64,000 nt of DNA, taken from assembly GCA_937888805.1 (NCBI GenBank), contig CALBEY010000049.1:16207-80206 (forward strand), written 5' to 3'. The translations under genes and the position numbers were made by a program. The stretch is from an uncultured Burkholderiaceae bacterium (GTDB taxonomy: Bacteria > Pseudomonadota > Gammaproteobacteria > Burkholderiales > Burkholderiaceae_B). Below the pieces are notes generated by a model. The model did no database searches and was not told where the DNA came from. It saw only the letters and a list, made by a program, of their open reading frames with translations. Position 1 is the first letter of the stretch. Every line of letters begins with the position of its first letter. This document shows positions 27,495-38,400 of this stretch, one piece after another.

Positions 27495-28108
27495 CGCGTT
27501 AATCCGAGATAGTTGCCGATTTCTTCACGGCTCATTCGTATCAAAAAATCGGTCGAAGAATAGCCCAGTGCGGACATACGCTCAGACAGATTAAGCAAAA
27601 AAGCCGCTAACCGGGCTTCTGAGCGCATCGAGCCCAAGGCCAATAATACTTGGTGAGAGCGTGCGATTTCTTTGCTCATGATGCGCCGCACCTGGTGTTG
27701 CAACGAGGGCACATAGCGGCTGATGTCATCGATATCGATTAATCGGATCACGCAGACCTCAGCGTCCTCCATGGCTAGCGCGTTCGAACTGTGGAGACCA
27801 TCGGGCATCCCGTCAAGCCCAATGACCTCACCAGGTAAAAAGAAGCCTGTGATTTGCACTTGGCCAGAAGCCTCTTCGAGTTGCGTTTTGATGGAGCCAA
27901 AGCGCAAACTGTACAAAGCGTCTAATTTATCGCCGTCTTGATAAAGCAGTTGACCTTTTTGCAACCGAACCCGTTCTTGTACCAATTGATCGAGTTGTTC
28001 GACTTCATGGCTAGCCATGCCGGCCGGTAAGCAAACGCTACCGAGCATACAGCTCGAGCAGTGGGGCGCCTCTGGCGAAACGGGGACTCTTTTTTGCACC
28101 GAAGTCAT
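27482..28108 (-). CDS. fnr: FNR-type oxygen regulator, truncated in the DNA-binding helix
   Basis: Cyclic-nucleotide-binding-fold regulator of the CRP/FNR family, 208 aa. All four [4Fe-4S] ligands of FNR are present: CSSCMLGSVC (Cys17, 20, 26) and Cys119 in EDAEVCVIRL. The dimer helix (VPSLQHQVRRIMSKEIARSH) is intact and the helix-turn-helix begins normally (MSREEIGNYLGLT). It then ends at RHPT where other FNRs continue with the recognition helix (ETxSRxxxRF) and a C-terminal wing, some 35-40 residues. What follows in the genome is acyl-CoA dehydrogenase sequence, so no frameshift can restore it. It probably cannot bind FNR boxes and may be a decaying gene. ATG 28108 has GGGAG upstream. Confidence 0.82.
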   Translation of the reverse strand: MTSVQKRVPVSPEAPHCSSCMLGSVCLPAGMASHEVEQLDQLVQERVRLQKGQLLYQDGDKLDALYSLRFGSIKTQLEEASGQVQITGFFLPGEVIGLDGMPDGLHSSNALAMEDAEVCVIRLIDIDDISRYVPSLQHQVRRIMSKEIARSHQVLLALGSMRSEARLAAFLLNLSERMSALGYSSTDFLIRMSREEIGNYLGLTRHPT

Positions 28109-28222
28109 GGTTACTCCCAAAAGAACAACCCAATCACGTCAACTGGCTTACGTCACGGCAAGTGTTGAAACCATCTTACCCAAAAAGCCTATCTTTTTGG
28201 TAATAGTTTTTGTGCCAGTCAA

Positions 28223-28249
28223 TTGAAATACTTGCAAACATCCCTATAT
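28223..28249 (+). promoter_or_regulatory. Sigma-32-like heat-shock promoter of clpB
   Basis: TTGAAA (28223-28228), a 13-bp spacer and CCCTATAT (28242-28249) match the heat-shock sigma consensus (cTTGAAA-N13/14-CCCCATnT) with one difference in each element. The position, about 70 bp before the clpB start, fits a chaperone gene. Confidence 0.55.
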
Positions 28250-28319
28250 AACAATCATTAGAACCCAACGGGCTAGCTCGAAGTGACATCAGATCAAGCC
28301 CATCAAATGGAATTTGACC

Positions 28320-30908
28320 ATGCGATTTGATAAATTAACCACCAAGCTTCAGCAAGCCATCGCCGATGGACAAAGTCTGGCTGCGCGCCATGACAACGCT
28401 TACATTGAACCCGTTCACGTTTTGGCCGCTTTATTGGCCGACAGTGATAGTGGTGCGGGCAGTCTGCTGTCTCGCGCTGGCGTGGCGGTCAATCGGTTAA
28501 CGCCGGCTGTCGAGACAGCGATCAAGGCATTGCCGCAGATCCAAGGTGGTGATGGCAACATCCAGGTCAGCCGTGATCTGCAGGCGGTATTGACGCGAAC
28601 GGACAAGGAGGCAGGCAAACGGGGCGATGCCTATATCCCGACGGAGCTGTTTTTGTTGGCTTTGCTCGATGACAAGGGGCCAGCAGGCCGCGCCCTAACC
28701 GAAGCTGGCTTACAGCGCAAACCACTAGAGGCGGCTATTGATGCGGTTCGGGGCGGCAATGCCGTGACCGATCAAGAGGGCGAAACCAAGCGAGAAGCGC
28801 TTGCCAAGTACACCACTGACCTGACTGAGCGCGCACGGGCTGGCAAGCTAGACCCGGTGATTGGTCGCGATGACGAAATCCGTCGCGCCATTCAAATTCT
28901 TCAACGCCGTACCAAAAACAACCCGGTACTCATTGGTGAACCAGGCGTGGGTAAAACCGCCATTGTTGAGGGCTTGGCACAGCGTATCGTCAATGACGAG
29001 GTGCCCGAATCGTTACGTGGCAAAAAAGTGTTGTCGCTTGATTTGGCCAGCCTTTTGGCGGGGGCTAAGTTTCGCGGCGAGTTTGAAGAACGCTTAAAGT
29101 CTGTGCTCAAAGAGCTCTCTCAGGACGATGGCAGCAACATCGTCTTTATTGATGAGCTACACACCATGGTTGGTGCTGGCAAGGCTGAGGGGGCAATGGA
29201 TGCTGGCAATATGCTCAAGCCAGCACTGGCTCGTGGTGAGTTGCATTGCATTGGCGCGACCACGCTTGACGAATACCGAAAGTACATTGAAAAAGATGCC
29301 GCCCTTGAGCGTCGGTTTCAGAAGGTTATCGTTGATGAGCCCAATGTGGAATCCACGATTGCCATTTTGCGAGGCTTGCAAGAAAAGTATGAAGTGCATC
29401 ACGGGGTTGAAATCACTGACCCAGCCATTGTGGCAGCTGCTGAGCTGTCCAATCGTTATATCACCGATCGATTTTTACCAGACAAAGCCATTGATCTGAT
29501 TGATGAGGCGGCAGCACGTATCCGGATGGAAATAGACTCCAAGCCCGAAGTCATGGATCGTTTGGACCGTCGCATCATTCAACTGAAGATTGAGCGTGAG
29601 GCTGTCAAAAAAGAGACCGATGAGGCCTCACAGCGACGCCTACAGAACCTTGAACAAGAACTGGAATCGTTACAGCGTGAGTACAACGATTTCGAGGAGA
29701 TTTGGAAAGCTGAAAAAGCCATGGTTCAGGGCACTCAGGCGATCAAAGAGGAAATCGAGCGTGCTCGCGCAGAAATGGCCGACTTACAAAGAAAAGGGCA
29801 ATTCGACAAATTGGCGGAATGGCAATACGGTAAGCTGCCTGCACTAGAAGCCAGGCTAAAAACGGCTGAAAGACAAAGTGATACTGAGGCTGTGCGGCCA
29901 CAACTGCTGCGTACCCAAGTCGGCGCCGAAGAGATTGCCGAGGTCGTGTCGCGCGCCACAGGTATCCCTGTCTCAAAAATGATGACGGGTGAACGCGAAA
30001 AATTACTGAAGATGGAAGATCGACTGCACCAGCGGGTTATTGGTCAAGATGAGGCGGTGAGTTTGGTGGGCGATGCGATCCGTCGTTCGAGAGCGGGTTT
30101 GTCTGATCCTGCCAGACCGTATGGCTCATTCCTATTTTTAGGACCAACAGGGGTGGGTAAGACAGAATTGACCCGTGCATTGGCTGAATTCTTGTTTGAC
30201 TCAGACGAGCATTTGATTCGGATCGACATGAGTGAATTCATGGAAAAGCACTCAGTGGCCCGTTTGATCGGGGCGCCGCCTGGGTATGTGGGCTACGAAG
30301 AGGGCGGTTACCTGACCGAGGCGGTTCGACGCAAGCCCTACAGCGTGGTTTTGTTAGACGAGGTAGAAAAAGCCCACCCGGACGTCTTTAATGTACTGCT
30401 ACAGGTGCTTGACGACGGCCGACTAACCGATGGACAGGGTCGGACGGTGGATTTTCGTAATACGGTCATCATCATGACCTCGAACTTAGGCTCTCAGCAC
30501 ATTCAATCCATGGTGGGTCGTCCGTATGAGGCCATTAAAGAAGTGGTGTGGGAAGAATTGAAAGCACACTTTAGACCAGAGTTTCTCAATCGGATTGATG
30601 AGGTGGTGGTGTTTCATGCGTTACAGAGTCAACACATTGAAAAGATTGCGGGTATCCAGATTGAACGCTTGGCTAAGCGCCTGACTGAACAAGAAATGTT
30701 TCTCGAAGTCACGCCAAGCGCCTTGGCTGAGTTGGCTCGAGCAGGATTTGATCCCGTGTTTGGGGCAAGACCGTTAAAGCGAGCGATTCAGCAAAAACTA
30801 GAGAATCCCATCGCGAAACGGATTTTGGAAGGTAAGTTTGGCCCCAAAGATGTGGTGCCTGTTGATTTTAAAGATGGCGACTTTGTGTTCGAGCGAACAT
30901 TACAGTAA
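28320..30908 (+). CDS. clpB: ATP-dependent disaggregase ClpB
   Basis: Hexameric Hsp100 that, with DnaK, threads and rescues aggregated proteins. The 862 aa match the usual length. The N-terminal Clp repeat domain ([20 protein letters not shown]) is followed by AAA1 with Walker [10 protein letters not shown] and IVFIDELHT. Next is the coiled-coil M-domain (about residues 410-520, rich in Glu/Arg/Lys), then AAA2 with GPTGVGKTE, the pore loop GYVGYEEGG, and a C-terminal domain with [15 protein letters not shown]. The ATG at 28320 fits the family start; the TTG two codons earlier is rejected. A sigma-32-like promoter precedes it and a hairpin terminator follows. Confidence 0.98.
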   Translation: MRFDKLTTKLQQAIADGQSLAARHDNAYIEPVHVLAALLADSDSGAGSLLSRAGVAVNRLTPAVETAIKALPQIQGGDGNIQVSRDLQAVLTRTDKEAGKRGDAYIPTELFLLALLDDKGPAGRALTEAGLQRKPLEAAIDAVRGGNAVTDQEGETKREALAKYTTDLTERARAGKLDPVIGRDDEIRRAIQILQRRTKNNPVLIGEPGVGKTAIVEGLAQRIVNDEVPESLRGKKVLSLDLASLLAGAKFRGEFEERLKSVLKELSQDDGSNIVFIDELHTMVGAGKAEGAMDAGNMLKPALARGELHCIGATTLDEYRKYIEKDAALERRFQKVIVDEPNVESTIAILRGLQEKYEVHHGVEITDPAIVAAAELSNRYITDRFLPDKAIDLIDEAAARIRMEIDSKPEVMDRLDRRIIQLKIEREAVKKETDEASQRRLQNLEQELESLQREYNDFEEIWKAEKAMVQGTQAIKEEIERARAEMADLQRKGQFDKLAEWQYGKLPALEARLKTAERQSDTEAVRPQLLRTQVGAEEIAEVVSRATGIPVSKMMTGEREKLLKMEDRLHQRVIGQDEAVSLVGDAIRRSRAGLSDPARPYGSFLFLGPTGVGKTELTRALAEFLFDSDEHLIRIDMSEFMEKHSVARLIGAPPGYVGYEEGGYLTEAVRRKPYSVVLLDEVEKAHPDVFNVLLQVLDDGRLTDGQGRTVDFRNTVIIMTSNLGSQHIQSMVGRPYEAIKEVVWEELKAHFRPEFLNRIDEVVVFHALQSQHIEKIAGIQIERLAKRLTEQEMFLEVTPSALAELARAGFDPVFGARPLKRAIQQKLENPIAKRILEGKFGPKDVVPVDFKDGDFVFERTLQ

Positions 30909-30934
30909 GCGCTTCTTTTTGATAATTGTTTCAG

Positions 30935-30968
30935 ACCGGGTCAGACTTTATCGTCTGGCCCGGTTTAT
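30935..30968 (+). terminator. Terminator of clpB
   Basis: Stem ACCGGG-t-CAGAC with GTCTG-g-CCCGGT (30935-30964), a 6-nt loop and a short T-rich tail, about 25 bp after the clpB stop. Confidence 0.7.
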
Positions 30969-31015
30969 AAGTGGTCAAATCACGACCGATCGACTTGAGC
31001 CAGCAATACAATGGA

Positions 31016-31405
31016 TCAGCGGTGAGCGGTAAAGGCCCAAAGACGACTAAAAATGAAAGTCAAGATGGCCACACTAACCAAAATAACCCCGAGCAATAAT
31101 TCATAGGGCAGTTCGGTGTTTTTAAGCGTGAAGGCGTAACTGGCCTCGTTGATCAAAAAACCAAAGGCTGATATTAAGAAAAAGCGTGGCAGGCTTTTAC
31201 CAAGCCCGGCATGTTGTGCCCGAAAAGTCAGTTGATAGTGACCCGTAAAGGAAACCACAAAGGCAACCAGCCAGCCCATGATGTTGGCCACTAAGGGTGC
31301 CCAGTTGGCTTGTGAGACCAAAGTCACGACAACGAGCCAGTGTACGAGTGATGCGCAAACCCCGACCATGACAAACCAACTGAGTTGATGGGATATTATT
31401 TTCAT
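31016..31405 (-). CDS. GtrA-family small membrane protein
   Basis: 129-aa protein with four predicted helices, matching the GtrA family (GVCASLVHWLVVVTLV, NIMGWLVAFVVSFTGHYQLTF, FSRLWAF). Members are thought to flip or assist polyprenyl-linked sugars across the inner membrane for O-antigen or teichoic-acid decoration. No glycosyltransferase partner (GtrB-like) lies next to it. The ATG at 31405 is preferred; the frame is open to a TTG ten codons upstream. The gene stands alone, oriented toward the clpB terminator. Confidence 0.84.
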   Translation of the reverse strand: MKIISHQLSWFVMVGVCASLVHWLVVVTLVSQANWAPLVANIMGWLVAFVVSFTGHYQLTFRAQHAGLGKSLPRFFLISAFGFLINEASYAFTLKNTELPYELLLGVILVSVAILTFIFSRLWAFTAHR

Positions 31406-31702
31406 GAAGAGCGAGTCCGGAACTGGCACATGCAATGAACGCTTGTAAACCTTTGCAAATAATCAGCAACACTGAACGCCAGGTGGCATCTGTGCTGATG
31501 ACTTTGATTTGACCAAGAATCAATAGCGCCATTGTAGACTTGACTCAACAAGGGCGCTTAAGCGGGACCTATATTTTGGTTGATGGCAAAGTCGTCAGAG
31601 CGTCATAACCCTTAGGCGGCTGTTAGCCCTGAGCTGTAGTAGTCGCGACCTGATCTTGTCAGCTTTTATAAAGCCAGCACGATCGAATAGCAGGTATACC
31701 AA
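31406..31702. other. Intergenic stretch between gtrA and queH
   Basis: Nearly 300 bp without a convincing gene. On the plus strand a 30-codon open stretch without an ATG start ends at a TAA near 31608 and would encode the protein-like string GTYILVDGKVVRAS. It could be the tail of a lost gene, but I cannot identify it. No terminator or tRNA seen. Confidence 0.4.
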
Positions 31703-32362
31703 TCAAGTGTTCTCGACTTTGCCGTAAAAAGTCACCCCAAGTTTGATTCGGTCGCGGCCCTGATTGCGGCGATGACGGTTGGTGTCACGCAAAGAGTAAA
31801 CACAGCCGCAGTACTCTTGTTGGTAGAACTGCTCGCGTTTACTGATTTCAATCATGCGTTGTGAGCCGCCGTGCTTGCGCCAGTTGTAGGTCCAGTAAAT
31901 CAAGCTGTCATAGCGCGCTGCTGCACGCTCACCGCAGTCATTGATCTGGTTCATGTCCTTCCAGCGAGAGATGCCTAACGAACTGGTGATCGTATCGTAG
32001 CCATTTTCATGCGCGTACAGCGCCGTGCGTTCAAATCGCATGTCAAAGCATTTGGTGCATCGCTCACCGCGTTCGGGTTCGTTCTCTAGGCCCTTGATGC
32101 GGGCAAACCAGTTGTCAACGTCGTAATCCGCATCAATGAACTTGATGCCATGCTCAAGCGCAAAACGGATATTTTCTTGTTTTCTGATGTCGTATTCTTT
32201 GACAGGATGAATGTTGGGGTTGTAGAAAAACAGGTCATAGTCGATACCTGCGACCAACATGGCTTCCATGACCTCACCCGAACAAGGTGCGCAGCATGAA
32301 TGTAGCAATACTTTGCGGCGTTCTGGGGGCAGGGCAAGGCTCGGTCTAAGGGGGTCAGTCAT
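31703..32362 (-). CDS. queH: Epoxyqueuosine reductase QueH
   Basis: Last step of queuosine synthesis, reducing epoxyqueuosine in tRNA. QueH is the cobalamin-independent alternative to QueG. The 219-aa protein (former DUF208) shows the diagnostic vicinal cysteines in HSCCAPCSG (Cys23-Cys24) and the further iron-sulfur/metal Cys in [10 protein letters not shown] and YCGCVYS. [13 protein letters not shown] and [12 protein letters not shown] are other conserved blocks. The ATG at 32362 is chosen; an in-frame GTG four codons upstream is possible. With queF at 21.4-22.2 kb this shows the organism makes queuosine. Confidence 0.94.
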   Translation of the reverse strand: MTDPLRPSLALPPERRKVLLHSCCAPCSGEVMEAMLVAGIDYDLFFYNPNIHPVKEYDIRKQENIRFALEHGIKFIDADYDVDNWFARIKGLENEPERGERCTKCFDMRFERTALYAHENGYDTITSSLGISRWKDMNQINDCGERAAARYDSLIYWTYNWRKHGGSQRMIEISKREQFYQQEYCGCVYSLRDTNRHRRNQGRDRIKLGVTFYGKVENT

Positions 32363-32449
32363 GGCTTGATCCACATCAATTCATTTTTGGTTTGGCATTA
32401 GTGTAATCCTTCAATGCTTGGCCTAAAGTATGTTGAGGGCTTGAAAGCG

Positions 32450-35272
32450 TCAAGTACCTAAAACAGTATCCCAAAGCGCACGGACGGCTTGTCGCGTTTC
32501 CTTCATTTCTTGCGCAGCGACGCGGGCACGCTCAGCACCTTGCAACCTAAGGGCGTGTTGCCGTTTGCGAAGTACGCGATACGCTTGAATCGCCTGCGCG
32601 GCTAACGCTTTTGGAATGAGCCCGAGTTCGCCACATCGGCCTAGCAAGGCAATGTTACCCAGATTGGGGATCAGTTCAGGATGTTTGCGGGCATGAAGCA
32701 GGACCAGGTATTGGGTGACAAACTCCAAATCAACCATGCCGCCAGCATCATGTTTAAGGTCAAAGAGATCGGATTTATTGGGGTGTCCTTGGCTGATTTT
32801 GATGCGCATCTCGCGAACTGCTTTCGTCAAATCTTCTGGGTCGCGCGGTAAAGTCAGTACTGTTTGGCGAATGCGTTCAAATGAAGCGCCAACCGCTGGA
32901 TCACCAACCACGTGACGCGCTCTTGTAATGGCTTGGTGTTCCCAAGCCCAAGCATGCTTTGTTTGATATTGTTCAAACGCCGCAATCGGGACGGCAAGCA
33001 GTCCCGCATCGCCGTCTGGTCTTAAACGCAAATCAACCTCGTAAAGACGTCCCGACGATGTCATGGTTGAGAGCCAAGAGGTCAAACGCCGTGCCAATTT
33101 GGCGTATGTCTCAGCGGCATTTTCGTCGGGATCGTCAAACAAAAACACCAAATCCAGATCAGATGAATAACCGAGCTCTTTACCCCCGAGTTTGCCGTAG
33201 GCAATGATGGCGAATTTAGGGGCAGGTCTCTCGTTTGAGGCGTGCTTTAGCACCAACGGCCAGACCCATTGCAGGGCTAGTTCGAGCAATAAGTCAGCCA
33301 GTGCTGACAATTGATCGGCGAGGGCTTCAACGGACAATACCCCCGCAATATCTTGCGCTAAAAGTTGAAAGCTCACTTGCCTTTGCAAATCGCGCATCAA
33401 ATTCATTTGTTGTTCGACATCGGGCGCTCCGTCAGCGAGCAAACAAGCACCCAAGTCAGCGGTCAAGTTGGCGCGAATGCGTTCGAAGTCGATGGGTTCC
33501 ATGAGGCTGCGCCAGTCAATCAGACTGTCCAATACGACAGGGTGTTGAATAACGTATTGTGCCGCCCAAGGGCTAGCCGACATTAGCTTAGCCACTCGCG
33601 CTAATGTGTGCGGGAATTCAACAAGAAGGGCCAAGTAAGCGCTGCGTTGGGCGATCGTTTCGATCAAGTCCAATAAGCGCAGGGCCGTGATTTTCGGCGC
33701 ATCAGTGGCTAGGGCCGCTTGCAAAAGAAGGGGTACCAATTCGTCGACCCGTGTCCGACTTTGGTTGTTAAGCCCACGGATTCGGTGGCTATCCAAAAAA
33801 GCGTCGATGCGCTTGGTTAGGTCGCTCGCGTCGGCGCCAAAGGCCTCGATAAGACTTTCCGTGTCTGATCGTTTTGGTGGACATGTGCTGTCAAGCATTT
33901 GCGCGGGATCGCTGCCATCAACGGCTGGCGAATTTTCTTGGGCGATGTCATCAGAATTTTTTGAGGGTTCGGTCAGACCCGCCAACCGAAAGGCATCTCG
34001 GAAAACCGCTGCAACGCGTGAGCGATTTTGCTTTAACGCGGCTTCAAAAGCGGCTGCAGTCATGCCCATGGCCGCGGCTAGCGCGTGGCGCAGATCGACG
34101 TCATCGGGCAGTAGGTGAGTCTGTGCATCCTCGCGATACTGCAACATGTGCTCTAAACGCCTTAAAAATTGGTAAGCGCTTTTTAGGTCGTGGCTGACTT
34201 CGCTTGGTATGAGCCCGGCACGTTCTTGCGCTTCTAGCGCGCTCAATAGGCCGCGTTGCTGTAGGGCTGGCATTTTGCCGCCTCGAATCAGTTGGGTCAG
34301 TTGAACGACAAACTCAATTTCGCGGATGCCACCATCACCGAGCTTAATGTTGCGTTCTGTGTCGAGCCCGTTGCGCACCGAAGCACGTTTTTGCCAGTCT
34401 TGCCGAATACGCTGACGCAGGTCTCGCAAGGCAGCCAAAGCGTCAAAGTCAAAGTACTTGCGGTAGACGAAAGGCACCCGCATGCTTTCAACGTGCTGAA
34501 TCGTCAAGCTGCTGTCACTGTTTGACCATGCACAAGCAGGCATGATACGCCCCTTTAACCAAGCGTATCTTTCCCATTCTCGACCTTGTGTAAAAAGATA
34601 TTGTTCGAAGGCATCGAGGCTCCAAGCCAGTGGGCCAGAATCGCCATCAGGTCGGAGCCTTAAGTCAGTTCTGAACACTTGGCCGTGTTGATCGAGCGCT
34701 GAGATGATTGGCATCATTTGGCGAGTCAACTTGCCATAAAACTCATGGTGGGAAATCGATCTAGCCCCATCGGTTTCACCTTCTTCGCCGTAGAGCATGA
34801 TAAGGTCGATATCTGAAGAAACATTCAGTTCGCAACCGCCAAGTTTGCCCATCCCCACAATAATCATTTCTTGAGGCAAACCTGTGCTTGACTCTCGGGG
34901 TACCCCGTGAACGATGGTCAGCTCGTTGATGACTGAACGATAAGCCTGATCAACGGCAATATCGGCCAGCGTGGTCATGGCGCCAGTGACCTCTTGTAAA
35001 TCGGCGACGCCTGCGATGTCGCGCACCATGACGGTATAAAAGACGCGTTCACGCAGTTGCCGCAGAACCCGACGGCAGTTATCTGTGCTGAGGCTGGCGT
35101 ACTCAGGTGACACACCAGCGAGTTCTTCAAACCATAAACGTGTGATGGCTGGGTCAACAGGGGTTTGGCTGGCGCTTTCTAGCCATTGTGCAAAAGATTC
35201 GTCAGCATAAAGGCGTCGCCTAAGTGCGCCAGACCATGTGGTGGCCGGATCAAGAAAAGCTTTGTGTGTCAT
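32450..35272 (-). CDS. glnE: Bifunctional glutamine synthetase adenylyltransferase / adenylyl-removing enzyme
   Basis: Sets glutamine synthetase activity by adding or removing AMP, under control of PII. The 940-aa protein has two nucleotidyltransferase domains: the N-terminal deadenylylase with [20 protein letters not shown] and the C-terminal adenylylase with [19 protein letters not shown], each carrying the GxSDxD metal motif. Both are followed by the [14 protein letters not shown] block ([26 protein letters not shown]). Helical linkers lie between. The frame is open 27 codons further upstream to a GTG (35353), but similarity begins after the ATG at 35272. It diverges from yhdP with a short gap. 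Confidence 0.95.
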   Translation of the reverse strand: MTHKAFLDPATTWSGALRRRLYADESFAQWLESASQTPVDPAITRLWFEELAGVSPEYASLSTDNCRRVLRQLRERVFYTVMVRDIAGVADLQEVTGAMTTLADIAVDQAYRSVINELTIVHGVPRESSTGLPQEMIIVGMGKLGGCELNVSSDIDLIMLYGEEGETDGARSISHHEFYGKLTRQMMPIISALDQHGQVFRTDLRLRPDGDSGPLAWSLDAFEQYLFTQGREWERYAWLKGRIMPACAWSNSDSSLTIQHVESMRVPFVYRKYFDFDALAALRDLRQRIRQDWQKRASVRNGLDTERNIKLGDGGIREIEFVVQLTQLIRGGKMPALQQRGLLSALEAQERAGLIPSEVSHDLKSAYQFLRRLEHMLQYREDAQTHLLPDDVDLRHALAAAMGMTAAAFEAALKQNRSRVAAVFRDAFRLAGLTEPSKNSDDIAQENSPAVDGSDPAQMLDSTCPPKRSDTESLIEAFGADASDLTKRIDAFLDSHRIRGLNNQSRTRVDELVPLLLQAALATDAPKITALRLLDLIETIAQRSAYLALLVEFPHTLARVAKLMSASPWAAQYVIQHPVVLDSLIDWRSLMEPIDFERIRANLTADLGACLLADGAPDVEQQMNLMRDLQRQVSFQLLAQDIAGVLSVEALADQLSALADLLLELALQWVWPLVLKHASNERPAPKFAIIAYGKLGGKELGYSSDLDLVFLFDDPDENAAETYAKLARRLTSWLSTMTSSGRLYEVDLRLRPDGDAGLLAVPIAAFEQYQTKHAWAWEHQAITRARHVVGDPAVGASFERIRQTVLTLPRDPEDLTKAVREMRIKISQGHPNKSDLFDLKHDAGGMVDLEFVTQYLVLLHARKHPELIPNLGNIALLGRCGELGLIPKALAAQAIQAYRVLRKRQHALRLQGAERARVAAQEMKETRQAVRALWDTVLGT

Positions 35273-35402
35273 GTGGCGTCTTGAATGATCGAGCATAAAG
35301 CAAAATAACCGATACAGACCTGCACTTACAGGTGCAATGTCACGGTTATTCACCTAAAACGATTACGATATCTTATTAATCATCACTTATACCGTTTTTA
35401 TT

Positions 35403-38400
35403 TTGTATTTATTGAAACCTATCGTTCGGATAGCATTGCTGCTGCTAGTTGTCGGCTACTTTGTGTCTGCCGCTGTTATGCTTTTTACACGCTACTGGGT
35501 GTTGCCGCGCATTGACCAGTGGCGTCCTGCTATCGAACAGGTTGTCAGTCAGACGGTGGGTGCACCCGTTGAAATAGGACAAATTCAAGCGCGTTGGCGC
35601 TCGCTTAATGCGGTTCTAGAGGTTCGCGACATTAAAATATTGGGTTCTGATGGAACCCCTGGACTGACGATCCCGAATGTCGATGCCGTAGTTTCATGGC
35701 GGACCCTTATTCATTTAAAGCCTGTTTTTAAATATATCGGTATTGATGGTTTCGATCTAACAGTATCTCGCCGCGGGCAAACCGAGTTCAGAGCTGCTGG
35801 GTTTGAGTTCGACACTGACGGCGTCTCCGATTCAGACACTGCGAACCTCTTAATTGACTGGCTTGCGCTTCAGGGTCGAATTAACTTCACGAATGCATCG
35901 CTCACGTGGACTGATCCTTACTCAAATACGCCAACAGTCACCATGACAGAGGTGAACTTAACCCTAAACAATTGGTTGTTGACGCATGAATTGAGCGTGC
36001 AAGCGAGTCTGCCACCTGCTCTTGGCAAGACCATATCGTTGGCCGTTAGGTCTGAAAGTGCCCGCGGGTCTATCGCTGGATTGGTTGCGCAAACAGTTGA
36101 TACCAATATTTACGTGTCTTTGCCTCAAATTAGTTTGTTGCGACTGCGTGATTGGTTTGATGTGCCTTTAGTTGAGGGCGAGTTTGGCGCCCAGGCTTGG
36201 CTGACATTGCAAGATGCCCAAGTCGATCGATTGACGATTGATGTGGCCGCACGCGAGGCCTCAGGTGGCGATCACAATGATGACCAACGGACGTGGCGTG
36301 CCGATAGCGCTCAAATTCGAATGGATGGCCCAGCAGCACTATTTAATCCTCAAGCCAAATCGGTGTCGTGGCTAACCCGCGCGCCAGCCAATTCGCAATT
36401 AAGCGTCGCCTTGAGCACTCAAAATTTCACAGTACAGCATTTGACGTCTGATCTTGATCTGTTCTCGATTGACGAGGGCAAGATGACAGGGGCTCTTAGT
36501 CGCCCAAGCGATGGCGCCTTATCGGTGGTGGTGGACTCGCTTAGCCTTGCCAATCGTGACGGCGTTGTGACGCTATATGGACAGTGGAGCCAAGAAGCTG
36601 CTGACAGTCAGGGCGAAATGGATTTTGAAGGGACGCTAACGCGCTTTCAATTACCGGCACTGCCACGTTACCTTTCGGGTGTTGTTGGTGAGGACGCCGA
36701 GCAGTGGATGAATAAAGCGTTTAAAACAGGTTCTGTTTCCAAAGCAGGCTTTAAAGTCAAAGGTCCGGTACAAACTTTTCCTTACGCTACCCATTCAACG
36801 CCAGGTGTTTTTCGTCTTGATGGCGCTTTTGAAGACCTCACGCTTGACTATGCGCCAGCCGAGTCGACTGGTGAGAAGGGTTGGCCGCTTTTGGTCGGCG
36901 GCAAGGGCACCCTCAGCATGGTCAGTGACCGTCTCAGCATTAAAGCCACGGCCGGCGCGTTACAAATGCCCGATGAGCAGGAAATTGCCATTAATCGTTT
37001 AACAGCTGACATTATTGATCTTGAAACGACGCCCTTTTTAATGCTCGATGGGGTAACCGCGGGCTCAGCCAATAGCTACCGTTCGGCACTCACCAAAACA
37101 GCACTTGTGGATTTGGTGCCGCCATTCGTAACTGAAGTTTCTGGTACGGGCCAGTGGTCATTGCCCTTGACACTGCAAATGAATTTAGAAGATACCGATG
37201 CCGCTACATTTCGTGCGGTGCTAAATCTCAATGGTGGCTCAGTGGGCTACGCTGATGTACCACCTCTGATTGTGAACAGTGGTGAGGCGGTTTTTACAGA
37301 GACAGGGTTTGAAGCTCAAGGGCTTGCTGGTACATGGCTTGGTGGCGATTTTATTGTGTCGGGTGCCATTAATGATAACGAGCACACATTGCAAGCGAAA
37401 GGGGATTTGGCGTGGTCAGCGCTGGCGAAATACACCAACAGCGTTATTGTTCGAGACTGGTTTGCTGGTCAAATGCCTTACCAATTAACGTTGATAGCCG
37501 AACCAAAAAAGCCACTTGACGTCAAAATTGAGTCGACTTTGGTGGGTACAGAGATAAAGCTACCTGCACCTTTTGGAAAGAAACAACAGGCGACACTACC
37601 AACGACATTGCATTGGAAGGAAGCTTCAGCACCGGGCGCAGACACAATGGTTGTGATGCTGGGCTCTTTGGTGGGTATGCAGGCGCGATTTAGTCCCGCC
37701 AGTGCGTCGGGAAAGTCAGCCATTCTCGATGCCGCAACAATCACGATTGGTGAACAGCCGGATCGCCTCGGCGATCTCAAACCGAATGCGGGTCTGTCGA
37801 TCGTTGCGCGGTTAAAGCAGGTCGATGGCGAACAGTGGCGTTCTGCCGCAAAGACAATGCAAGCAGAAATTGCTTCACCGACCAAGGGCCGACCACTGCT
37901 ACCTGACTTAAGAAGCGTTGATGTGTCAGCACCATCTCTGAAGTGGGACCACGTTTTTTTAGACGCGCTAGATCTAAAGTTGGCACTCAACCCCGCTGGG
38001 GCTAACAAAGTGACAGTCAAATCTGAGCAAACCGCCGGTACGATAAGTTGGCAGAGCAAAGCGGGAAAAATTGACAGCCGCTTGGTGGCTCATTTCACCA
38101 AACTACACGTGGGTGATCAAAATGTTTCGTTGACTGAGAAAGAAAAAATCGCCGCAAGGTCTTCGTTGCCCAAGGAAGATGCCTTGTCTGAAGTGCCTGC
38201 ACTGGATTTAACCATTGACGAATTTACTTTGTTTGGTTCCACGCTTGGAAGGCTCGAAGTTGCTGGTGAAAACTCGCCTGATCACACGCAATGGCGAATC
38301 GAAAAATTGCAAATCTCAAATCCAAGCGGTGAGATTAATGCCGCAGGGAGTTGGCATTTCAGTCCAACACCAGGCATCAAAGTGGCTGCATCTATGAATG

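Noticed and set aside
31197..31532. Minus-strand 111-codon frame overlapping gtrA
   Set aside because: Overlaps the well-supported gtrA in another frame and shows no family features.
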